DNA of 7,457 nt from DUZB01 sp964407525 (lineage in GTDB: Bacteria > Desulfobacterota > DSM-4660 > Desulfatiglandales > Desulfatiglandaceae), in contig CAYOWC010000247.1 of assembly GCA_964407525.1 (NCBI GenBank), forward strand, positions 1-7,457, in the 5' to 3' direction. Under the pieces are notes generated by a model. The model was given only the letters and a program-made list of their open reading frames with translations. It did not search any database and was not told the origin of the DNA. A program made the translations under genes and the position numbers. Of the stretch, positions 1 through 6,199 are shown piece by piece (position 1 is the first letter of the stretch; each line of letters starts with the position of its first letter).

Positions 1-1798
1 TTTCGTGGCATTTTTTTAAATGCGCAAGACAACGGAGAAAGACGGCAACTTCGGCATTGCCTTCAGGCGATGTTTTTGAAACATTCTTACCGGTTCGCCA
101 GTTTTTTTCAACGGCAAAAATTTTTTCTGCATTTGCCATGAACATAGTTTGGCGCTCTTTGTCCCCTTTGAAAAAGGACTGATGTAAGATAGCCTGCTTT
201 ATTTGATCCAGCAAAAGGCGATCACAGGCCAGAGTTTCCTCTAACAGCATATTCCTTTCCGGTACCCCAAGTGACAAAGAAATGCTTTTGAAAATCGTCT
301 GGTCTGAATGCATGATTTCCCTGAATTCAGCGCAGGCCGTGTGCCAGAAGACCCAACTCGCATTCTTCAGGACGTTTTCCAGTGGTTCGCCGTTCGTGAT
401 GGCTTTTGATCGTACCCGGACTACCTCCGGGAGTAGTTTACTGGTTTTTTCAAACAATGTTTTACCTGTCACGACGTTGTAAATGACCCCAACAGCAGCG
501 AACCAGTCCTGCAGGAAAAAGGTACGTTGAGTGTCATGGAAAACCTCTTCAAGAATATCGTTTTCAAAAATGTGCGAAGGCGTGGCAAAAAAAGGGGTCC
601 CGGCAAGGATTGGCTGTTGAAGAGATTTGGCTTTCTCGAAATTCACGGAGGTTTCCAGATCGATGAGCCCCAGTGAATATTTATCAGCTGATGCCAGAAA
701 GTGCTCCGGATTGTCTGAATCTCCCACCAGGAACATGTTATCCGGTTTCAAATCGCGGATGGCGGCCTTTTTTTCCTTGAGGCGAAGCAGCAGTTCCACG
801 AAATTGGGAATGATTCCTCTCGTCATGTTTCGGTTGCGATTCTCGCTGGTTTTTTGGATATCGGATCGTATCAGCTTGATAAACTGTACAATGGACTTCT
901 TGTTCTTTGAGAAAACCTGTTTGGCAATCTGTTTTCGTTCAAGGATGAAAGCGTCCGGCAGCTGCCCCTGTTCTCTGCCGATCTCTTTTCCCGCCAGGTC
1001 ATCGAACATCCATTGCTTTTTCTGGTATTCCGATATGTGATGCCTGTCTTTGCCATGTTGCTGGAGCAGTTGATCCATAGCCAGCAGATAGCCTTCCTGG
1101 AGATTCGCTAAACTGAAATAGAGGTCATCTTTGCTCTCGCCAAAGGCGGTTTCAAAGGCCAAAATGGAGTCCATAGTATCGAGACTGCCGGCAATTGTAT
1201 GTCTGAGGAGTTCCTCATGCTGGTGCATTTTGGATATCACCTGGTCAAAGAACCGGTGTTTGGAAAGGCTCATGAAAAGGACAAAGGTTCCCCGTATTTT
1301 CAAATATCTCTGGAGACTTGGAAATTGATTCAGCCGGTGGGTTATCATCTTTTCGTACGCATCGTGAGAGAGATCGCCGTCATCTTTGAATTCCGGAATT
1401 TTTTGCAAAATTGCAGTAAGACTGGGGCTGACGCAGGCAACTTCAGGGTTGAGTCGATTGGCTATCCGGCGTTCCAGTTCGATGTTTTTCAGGTATTGGC
1501 CAAAATCAACTACCGGTTCGGGCGGAATTTTCAGTACCAGGAGATCGTCATATATCACCTTGTAGCAGATGCTCTTGCTTTCCACATCATCGCCCAACCG
1601 ACAAAGACTCATTCGACGAGAACTATTTTTCCCTCTGTGAGTGACTTTCAGTTCGTAGGTGATTTCCTTGGAACTTTTCACGTCTGATAAGGCACGCGCG
1701 GACATGAGGCGGGGATCAGGTTCGGGGAGCCCGACCTGGATCCGGTAAAGGTCGAGGAAAAAATGAACGATGTCATTGGAATCCACAAAAATACTCAT
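1..1798 (-). CDS. Divergent eukaryotic-like Ser/Thr protein kinase, 3' end beyond window
   Basis: An uninterrupted minus-strand frame of 599 codons opens at ATG 1798 and has no stop before base 1, so the C-terminus is missing. Kinase hallmarks are visible in order: LVLKIPP (residues 87-93), whose K90 could be the VAIK lysine; an ELERR helix (107-111) that may give the alphaC glutamate; a catalytic loop IRDLKPDN (347-354, bases 737-760) with D349, K351 and N354 kept but the HRD histidine replaced by Ile; LIDLE (378-382) where DFG is expected, D380 kept; AGTPFFATP (399-407) as activation segment/P+1 loop; and DWFAAVGVIYNVVTGKTLFE (431-450), matching the helix F region. No glycine-rich loop is evident. 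About 210 residues separate alphaC from the catalytic loop, far more than usual, implying a large insertion. A further 150 residues follow helix F with no recognised domain and no membrane segment, so it is probably cytoplasmic. The start is supported by AAGGA 11 nt upstream and an in-frame stop at 1865-1867. The metal- and phosphate-transfer residues remain, so activity is plausible; exact substrates are unknown. It is divergent from the FHA gene. Confidence 0.8.
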   Translation of the reverse strand, partial: MSIFVDSNDIVHFFLDLYRIQVGLPEPDPRLMSARALSDVKSSKEITYELKVTHRGKNSSRRMSLCRLGDDVESKSICYKVIYDDLLVLKIPPEPVVDFGQYLKNIELERRIANRLNPEVACVSPSLTAILQKIPEFKDDGDLSHDAYEKMITHRLNQFPSLQRYLKIRGTFVLFMSLSKHRFFDQVISKMHQHEELLRHTIAGSLDTMDSILAFETAFGESKDDLYFSLANLQEGYLLAMDQLLQQHGKDRHHISEYQKKQWMFDDLAGKEIGREQGQLPDAFILERKQIAKQVFSKNKKSIVQFIKLIRSDIQKTSENRNRNMTRGIIPNFVELLLRLKEKKAAIRDLKPDNMFLVGDSDNPEHFLASADKYSLGLIDLETSVNFEKAKSLQQPILAGTPFFATPSHIFENDILEEVFHDTQRTFFLQDWFAAVGVIYNVVTGKTLFEKTSKLLPEVVRVRSKAITNGEPLENVLKNASWVFWHTACAEFREIMHSDQTIFKSISLSLGVPERNMLLEETLACDRLLLDQIKQAILHQSFFKGDKERQTMFMANAEKIFAVEKNWRTGKNVSKTSPEGNAEVAVFLRCLAHLKKCHE

Positions 1799-1945
1799 TT
1801 TTGGCAAGGTCCTTATGTCTTTGGATTTTGCACCAAGCGTGCGTACGGTGTTATTCTTTGAAACTTACCTGCGATAAATGAATCTCGTCAATAGAAAAAT
1901 GGCATTTGCAATCTTGTGCTGTATTATAATTCATTTGAAAACGTA

Positions 1946-1974
1946 TTGACTGGGGTCATTGTCTTCAGTAAAAA
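1946..1974 (+). promoter_or_regulatory. Candidate sigma70-type promoter for the FHA-histidine kinase operon
   Basis: TTGACT (1946-1951) is separated by 17 bp from TAAAAA (1969-1974). This matches the -35 consensus at 5 of 6 and the -10 consensus at 4 of 6. Transcription would begin near 1981 and give a leader of about 135 nt that includes the palindrome at 2017-2031. It was found by eye in an AT-rich region where chance matches are common. Confidence 0.35.
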
Positions 1975-2016
1975 TAGCACATTCGTGATATGCGGTTGAA
2001 AATTCGAAAAATGGAA

Positions 2017-2031
2017 TCGGCGATTCGCCGA
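2017..2031. repeat. Perfect palindrome TCGGCGA-T-TCGCCGA upstream of FHA gene
   Basis: Two 7-bp arms are separated by a single T. The palindrome sits 85 bp before the FHA start codon. It is flanked by an imperfect outer inverted repeat: GAAAATT at 1998-2004 pairs with AATTTTC at 2051-2057. The almost absent loop suits a dimeric regulator's operator better than an RNA hairpin; the nested arrangement could also form a cruciform. No T-run follows, so it is not a terminator. Confidence 0.5.
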
Positions 2032-2106
2032 AACCATCGACAGGATCGGAAATTTTCGATATAGTGTCTTGATAAGATTGATAGTTAGAGTCAGTTTCGC
2101 TGGATA

Positions 2107-2112
2107 GGGGGG
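2107..2112 (+). promoter_or_regulatory. Purine-rich ribosome binding site of the FHA gene
   Basis: Six consecutive G bases, preceded by TA, lie 4 nt before ATG 2117. The G-run can pair with the pyrimidine-rich 16S 3' end and supports this start over the later in-frame ATG codons. The spacing is slightly short. Confidence 0.5.
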
Positions 2113-2116
2113 CAGA

Positions 2117-2860
2117 ATGCCGTTACTAACGCTGAAGTCAGACAATACTGTCATAGAGAGTATTTCGCTTGACAAAAATAAAACATTGACCATTGGGGAG
2201 TTGCCGGATAACGATCTGGTGATTGACGATCCGGCCGTTTCCGGACATCACGCTGAAATTGAAAAAGAAGACGGCCTTTTTTACATTACGGACCAGCAGA
2301 GCCGAAACGGTACATTCATCAACGATGAACTCATCATCTCCCGAATTCTCTCCCATGGTGATGTTATCACCGTGGGGAAACATGTTCTGGAATTTTGTTA
2401 CGGAGAAGGCGAGGGAATCCCCCTGAATACCAAAATCCTCAGCGCACGTATGACCATGGCAGTGGATACCCGGCAACATCGATCCAAACTGGCCAGCAGC
2501 GTCTCACAGCTGGCCGACGATTGCCACAAGAAACAAACCGTTGCGATGCTGTCTCACATGGATGGTTCCAATCGCAGCTTCCCACTGAAAGCATTCCCCA
2601 TAAAGATAGGGAAATCGCCTGAAAACCATATTCAGGTCAAAGGTCTTTTTGTTGGGAAAACCACCGCCATCATCAACCGGGTCGGTGAGGAATTTCGATT
2701 GGTTCCTGCCGAGGGCTTTACGAAACCCAAGGTAAATTACCAGACCGTAAAAGAAGAGATCGTACTGAACGAATTCGATGTGATCGAAATTGGTTCCGCC
2801 AAACTTCAGTTCCATTTTCAATCCATTGACTCCCCTGAGACGGTACCTGAGCATGAATGA
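2117..2860 (+). CDS. Protein with one canonical-like and one degenerate FHA domain
   Basis: The product is 247 residues with no signal peptide or membrane segment, so it should be cytoplasmic. An N-terminal FHA domain covers about residues 1-95: LTIGELPDND (24-33), SGHHAEI (43-49; S43 and H46 are the conserved pair), SRNGTFIND (62-70; N64-G65-T66), and GDVITVG (81-87). The conserved Arg after IG is Glu (E28), a charge reversal at a residue that normally helps bind phosphate. A linker (about 96-150) follows. A second beta-rich segment (about 153-235) resembles an FHA fold: KAFPIKIGKSPENHIQVK at 158-175, then NEFDVIEIGSAKLQFHF at 218-234. It lacks the SxxH and NGT motifs, so it is probably a non-phosphopeptide-binding scaffold. 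Its end overlaps the histidine kinase start by 8 bases (ATGAATGA), so the two are translationally coupled. With the divergent Ser/Thr kinase nearby, the likely role is an adaptor reading Thr phosphorylation and passing it to the histidine kinase; this role is inferred. Confidence 0.88.
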   Translation: MPLLTLKSDNTVIESISLDKNKTLTIGELPDNDLVIDDPAVSGHHAEIEKEDGLFYITDQQSRNGTFINDELIISRILSHGDVITVGKHVLEFCYGEGEGIPLNTKILSARMTMAVDTRQHRSKLASSVSQLADDCHKKQTVAMLSHMDGSNRSFPLKAFPIKIGKSPENHIQVKGLFVGKTTAIINRVGEEFRLVPAEGFTKPKVNYQTVKEEIVLNEFDVIEIGSAKLQFHFQSIDSPETVPEHE

Positions 2861-4814
2861 TCGGCAACCCCATACGAGGCCCGCTGCCGTTAAACGCATG
2901 GGAGCGGTCCTGCATTTCCTCCATAACGATCAGCGAATTTTTTTGTGGATCATCGCTTTGGCATTTGTGTTTGCGGCCCTGGGGTTTCTGATCCATGCAA
3001 CACCATTACCGTCGTTTTTTCCCCGCCTCCTCGGCGGGGGTATGGGGACAGCTGTCATGGTGGTGGGCCTGGCTTTAATCCTGGGTGCCGCCGCATATTT
3101 TGTTATCACACGGTTTGTTCTTCCTTCTGAATATTTCATCAGCGATCTCGTTGCAAAGAGCCGGGGTGAGCAATTCCCCAAAATTCGCAAATTGCCTCCT
3201 TCGTGGGAACCTTGGAGCCACGCCTTGTCCCTGATTTTTAAAAAAACCCATGAATTGGCTCTGGAAGTCGACGAAACGAGCTGTAAACTGGAAGAAAAAA
3301 ACAATCTCATGAAGCGCTTTTCATGGGTGTTCGAGCGCAACGAGGAGTTGACCCAGCAGATTCAAGAGCGCAATGAGGCCCTTAAAGTCGAGATTGAGGA
3401 AAGAAAACGGACGACCGAGGAATTAAAACTTCACCGGGACCATCTGGATGAACTGGTCCGGGATCGTACCGAAGACATTGTTCGCATCAACGAAAAACTC
3501 ACGTTGGAGATAGCCGAACGGAAGCGTGCTGCGGATGAGTTGAGCGCTGCCAAAACCTCTGTGGAACAGGCCAATCTGGAACTGACCCGTATGAACAAAA
3601 AGCTGGGCGATGCCATCAATAAAGCCAATGAACTGGCTAAGCGGGCCGATGAAGCTAACCAGGCCAAGAGCCAGTTCCTGGCCAATATGAGCCATGAAAT
3701 TCGGACGCCCATGAACGCCGTGATTGGTTTTACCGACATGCTGGTGGAAACCCGTTTGGATGAAACCCAAAAAGATTTTGTTGACACGATTAAACGCAGC
3801 GGCGGATCTTTGCTGACGCTAATCAATGATATCCTGGATTTTTCCAAGATTGAAGCCGGTGAATTCAGGTTGGAGGAGATCGATTTTTCACCGGGATTGA
3901 TCGTTCAAGATGTGTGCGAATTGATCCGGCCGCGCGTTGGCGACAAGCCGGTGGAAATCATTTGCAATATTTCAAAAAATATGTGTTCCCGCGTGAAAGG
4001 GGATGAGACGCGATTTCGCCAGGTGTTGATCAACCTTATGGGGAATGCCCCCAAATTCACCGATTCCGGCGAGATCGAGCTGCATCTTTTCCTGGATGAG
4101 GAGACATCTGAACGCGTTCTTATCCACACATCCATTCGGGATACGGGCATTGGCATACCCGCCGGGAAACTTGCGACCATTTTTGAACCTTTCCATCAGG
4201 CGGATGGATCCACCACGCGAAAATACGGTGGTACGGGGCTGGGATTGTCCATCTGTAAAAGGATATCCAATATGATGGGCGGAGATGTCTGGGCGGAAAG
4301 TAAAGTTTCAGAAGGAAGCACATTTCATTTTACAGCATGGTTTTTAAAAGCGGAGGAAAAGGAGGGCAAACGGCCAACTTCTGATTCTCCAGCCGGCAAA
4401 GAAATGCCTGTTGAGGATGATGGTGCGAGTTTGAGTCCGGTGCGGATATTGATCGCGGAAGATAACAAGGTCAACCAGAAACTGGCCAAAATGATGCTTA
4501 CCAAGGCCGGATTTAAAGTGGATGTTGCTTCCAACGGACAGGAAGCTGTCAATGCCCTGCAGGAAAACCCAAAGAATTTCGATCTTGTTTTCATGGATAT
4601 TCAAATGCCGGTAATGGATGGCTTTGAAGCAACGGCAGCTATTCGGGAGGCAGGTTTTGATAGTCTGCCCATTGTTGCCATGACGGCCCATGCCATGAAA
4701 GGATATCGGCAAAAATGCATAGACGCTGGAATGGATGACTATGTGACCAAACCCATAAAAAAAGATGAGGTCATTGGCGTGATCGAAAAGCAGATGCGCC
4801 GTATAAAGAGCTGA
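2853..4814 (+). CDS. Membrane-anchored hybrid histidine kinase (HisKA-HATPase_c-REC)
   Basis: The product has 653 residues from ATG 2853. Two hydrophobic helices (about 29-48 and 65-90) leave only some 15 residues outside, so there is no periplasmic sensor domain. A charged coiled coil follows (about 130-270) with a duplicated segment, NEALKVEIEERKR (174-186) and NEKLTLEIAERKR (213-225). The HisKA H-box is FLANMSHEIRTPMN with H281 as phospho-acceptor. The HATPase domain shows an N-box with N394 and N398 (NAPKFT), the G1 box DTGIGIP (430-436), the F-box FEPFHQAD (444-451) and the G2 box GGTGLGLSI (459-467). A C-terminal receiver (about 528-650) has the acidic pair E536-D537, acceptor D582 (MDIQMPVMDG), T611 and K633. 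It should autophosphorylate at H281 and pass phosphate to D582. No Hpt domain or DNA-binding output is present, so downstream partners lie elsewhere. A further upstream ATG at 2790 would add 21 residues inside the FHA gene; 2853 is preferred because it gives the compact overlap usual in operons and puts basic residues just before the first helix. Confidence 0.95.
   Translation: MNDRQPHTRPAAVKRMGAVLHFLHNDQRIFLWIIALAFVFAALGFLIHATPLPSFFPRLLGGGMGTAVMVVGLALILGAAAYFVITRFVLPSEYFISDLVAKSRGEQFPKIRKLPPSWEPWSHALSLIFKKTHELALEVDETSCKLEEKNNLMKRFSWVFERNEELTQQIQERNEALKVEIEERKRTTEELKLHRDHLDELVRDRTEDIVRINEKLTLEIAERKRAADELSAAKTSVEQANLELTRMNKKLGDAINKANELAKRADEANQAKSQFLANMSHEIRTPMNAVIGFTDMLVETRLDETQKDFVDTIKRSGGSLLTLINDILDFSKIEAGEFRLEEIDFSPGLIVQDVCELIRPRVGDKPVEIICNISKNMCSRVKGDETRFRQVLINLMGNAPKFTDSGEIELHLFLDEETSERVLIHTSIRDTGIGIPAGKLATIFEPFHQADGSTTRKYGGTGLGLSICKRISNMMGGDVWAESKVSEGSTFHFTAWFLKAEEKEGKRPTSDSPAGKEMPVEDDGASLSPVRILIAEDNKVNQKLAKMMLTKAGFKVDVASNGQEAVNALQENPKNFDLVFMDIQMPVMDGFEATAAIREAGFDSLPIVAMTAHAMKGYRQKCIDAGMDDYVTKPIKKDEVIGVIEKQMRRIKS
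3372..3527 (+). repeat. Duplicated coiled-coil segment within the histidine kinase
   Basis: Residues 174-191 (NEALKVEIEERKRTTEEL) and 213-230 (NEKLTLEIAERKRAADEL) match at 11 of 18 positions, 39 residues apart. The ERKR-containing pattern is common in linkers leading into HisKA helices. Two copies in a row suggest an internal duplication that lengthens the signalling helix. Confidence 0.6.
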
Positions 4815-5030
4815 CGATACAACGTAAAAGCTGGAATTAGCGCTTAGCCGTTACATAGCCCTAAGAAATAACTCGTTTACGGAGAAACAGCTCAGCATCA
4901 AAAAGTGAAAGTTGCAATACGGAAAAAACTTATGTAAATAGTTGACAGTATTAAGCTAACGGCTAATAGCTCAAAAGCTAATTGCTGTTTTTAGATACAA
5001 CAAATCCCAACTGATAGTGGAGAGTTGAAT
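4815..5030. other. Intergenic region before mtnA with inverted repeat
   Basis: No open frame of note is present in these 216 bases. TTAGCCGTTA (4844-4853) is exactly complementary to TAACGGCTAA (4957-4966), about 100 bp apart. On the right arm the motif continues as a loose 7-8-bp periodic series of GCTAA-like units (4955-4987). The left arm, read on the minus strand, shows a similar but shorter series. The two arms may therefore be inverted copies of one small repeat, as in a miniature mobile element, although no target duplication is obvious. TAGCT-CAAA-AGCTA (4967-4980) could form a weak hairpin. Confidence 0.6.
4942..4969 (+). promoter_or_regulatory. Candidate promoter for mtnA
   Basis: A perfect -35 hexamer TTGACA (4942-4947) is followed after 16 bp by TAATAG (4964-4969), a poor -10 with 3 of 6 consensus bases. 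Transcription would start near 4976 and leave a leader of about 55 nt. The -10 overlaps the right arm of the inverted repeat, so the repeat may influence expression. The call rests mainly on the -35 and the position. Confidence 0.4.
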
Positions 5031-6143
5031 ATGAAAGTGGATGGAAAAGAGATGCGGCCCATCTGGTTTGATACGGCTACAAAAACCGTCAGGGTCATTG
5101 ATCAGCGGTTTCTTCCCCATGAACTCATTATTGAAGACCTGAACACGGTAGATGACGTGATCCGTGCCATCAAAGAGATGGTTGTCAGAGGCGCCCCCCT
5201 CATAGGGGCTACCGGCGCTCTGGGCGTCTATGTCAGTCTGGTCCAGGAAAACAACAGGGGTGCGGACGATGAATACTTTGAATCCGAATGTGATCGGCTC
5301 AAGAATGCCAGGCCCACTGCCATGAATCTTTTCTGGGGGGTGGACCGGGTTCGCGACGTGGCCCTGAAAGAGAGTGACTACAAAGCACGTGTGGAGGCTG
5401 CCCTGGCAGAGGCCCTGGAAGTGGTGGAAGAAGAAGCGGTCAATTGCCAAAAGATCGGCGAATACGGCCTCTCCATTATTGAGGAAATGAGCGGAAAGAA
5501 AGGCGGAAAACCGGTAAATATCCTTACCCATTGTAACGCAGGCTGGCTTGCCTGTGTTGAATATGGCACTGCTACGGCTCCCATTTATACCGCCTTTGAC
5601 AATAATATAGACGTCCATGTCTGGGTGGATGAAACGAGACCCTTGAACCAGGGCGCCCGCCTGACAGCCTGGGAACTGGGCAAACACGGAATCGATCACA
5701 CCGTGATCACGGACAATGCCGGTGGCCATCTCATGCAGCACGGTATGGTGGACCTGGTCATTGTGGGCACCGACAGGACCACACGGGCGGGAGATGTCGC
5801 CAATAAAATCGGCACCTATCTAAAAGCTCTGGCCGCCAGAGACAATAACATTCCCTTCTATGTGGCCCTGCCCTCCTCCACTTTTGACTGGGATATCACA
5901 GACGGAATCAAAGACATTCCCATTGAAGAACGGGACCCCGATGAAATCCGGTATGTCCAAGGACTTTGTGACGGTAAAATTCAAACTGTGCTGGTGCCGC
6001 CTGAAACCAGTCCAGCAGCCAACCATGCATTTGATGTTACCCCTTCCCGCCTGGTGACGGGCTTTATCACGGAAAGGGGTATTTGTAAGGCCACGGAAGC
6101 GGATATCATGGCTCTGTTCCCGGAAAAGGGGAAAGCGAGCTGA
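5031..6143 (+). CDS. mtnA: S-methyl-5-thioribose-1-phosphate isomerase
   Basis: This enzyme converts 5-methylthioribose 1-phosphate to 5-methylthioribulose 1-phosphate, an aldose-ketose isomerisation in the recycling of methylthioadenosine from polyamine synthesis. The 370-residue product has the usual length and the family motifs in order: RGAPLIGATGALG (53-65), ILTHCNAGWLA (164-174) with C168 as the expected catalytic cysteine, DETRPLNQGARLTAWEL (200-216), GTDRTTRAGDVANKIGTY (246-263) with D248 as the expected catalytic aspartate, and NHAFDVTPSRLVTGFITE (331-348). It belongs to the same fold family as eIF2B alpha, but the Cys/Asp pair marks it as the isomerase. ATG 5031 is chosen because GGAG (5019-5022) lies 8 nt before it; a TTG at 5025 in the same frame would be too close. 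No mtnK, mtnP, mtnB or other salvage gene is in view. It is probably a separate transcription unit from the histidine kinase, given the 216-bp gap. Confidence 0.96.
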   Translation: MKVDGKEMRPIWFDTATKTVRVIDQRFLPHELIIEDLNTVDDVIRAIKEMVVRGAPLIGATGALGVYVSLVQENNRGADDEYFESECDRLKNARPTAMNLFWGVDRVRDVALKESDYKARVEAALAEALEVVEEEAVNCQKIGEYGLSIIEEMSGKKGGKPVNILTHCNAGWLACVEYGTATAPIYTAFDNNIDVHVWVDETRPLNQGARLTAWELGKHGIDHTVITDNAGGHLMQHGMVDLVIVGTDRTTRAGDVANKIGTYLKALAARDNNIPFYVALPSSTFDWDITDGIKDIPIEERDPDEIRYVQGLCDGKIQTVLVPPETSPAANHAFDVTPSRLVTGFITERGICKATEADIMALFPEKGKAS

Positions 6144-6199
6144 CGCTGAAAGCTTAAGCGGAGATGTCCAGGCCGTAACGTTATTTTTGAGTAAATTGC
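6144..6199. other. Convergent intergenic gap
   Basis: This 56-bp gap lies between the mtnA stop and the stop of the opposing reductase gene. It contains short palindromes GCTTAAGC and TAACGTTA, the latter followed by five T on the plus strand. Neither has a proper stem and loop, so I do not call a bidirectional terminator although one would be expected here. Confidence 0.6.

Larger units (their letters stand above)
1799..2116. other. Divergent intergenic region between kinase and FHA genes
   Basis: These 318 bases separate two divergent start codons and should hold both promoters. No convincing small gene is present: a minus-strand open frame at 1924-2193 runs into the FHA gene antisense and shows no protein-like pattern. 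The region is AT-rich in the middle. ATTATAAT at 1923-1930 contains a perfect TATAAT on each strand, but neither has a good -35 at the right distance. A more balanced plus-strand promoter candidate and a nested palindrome are listed separately. Confidence 0.8.

Noticed and set aside
627..1040. Plus-strand open frame of 137 codons
   Set aside because: It is antisense to the kinase gene at its catalytic-loop region, has no recognisable domain and no ribosome binding site; the minus-strand frame has clear kinase motifs.
1199..1687. Plus-strand open frame of 162 codons
   Set aside because: It is antisense to the kinase N-terminal half and shows no domain pattern; its length reflects the biased codons of the opposite strand.
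1900..1920. sigma54-like TGGCA...TTGTGC match
   Set aside because: The GG and GC elements are not at the required 10-bp spacing.
1924..2193. Minus-strand open frame across the intergenic region into the FHA gene
   Set aside because: It overlaps the FHA gene start antisense, lacks a protein-like composition and has no good ribosome binding site.
2790..2852. Upstream ATG extension of the histidine kinase
   Set aside because: It would overlap the FHA gene by 71 bases; the 21 added residues lie inside the sequence coding for the second FHA-like domain and its tail. ATG 2853 gives a normal coupled start.
4967..4990. Rho-independent terminator (TAGCT hairpin then TTTTT)
   Set aside because: The stem is only 5 bp and AT-mixed, and the T-run is not directly adjacent.
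4971..5741. Minus-strand open frame of 256 codons antisense to mtnA
   Set aside because: mtnA on the plus strand has all family motifs; this frame is its shadow.
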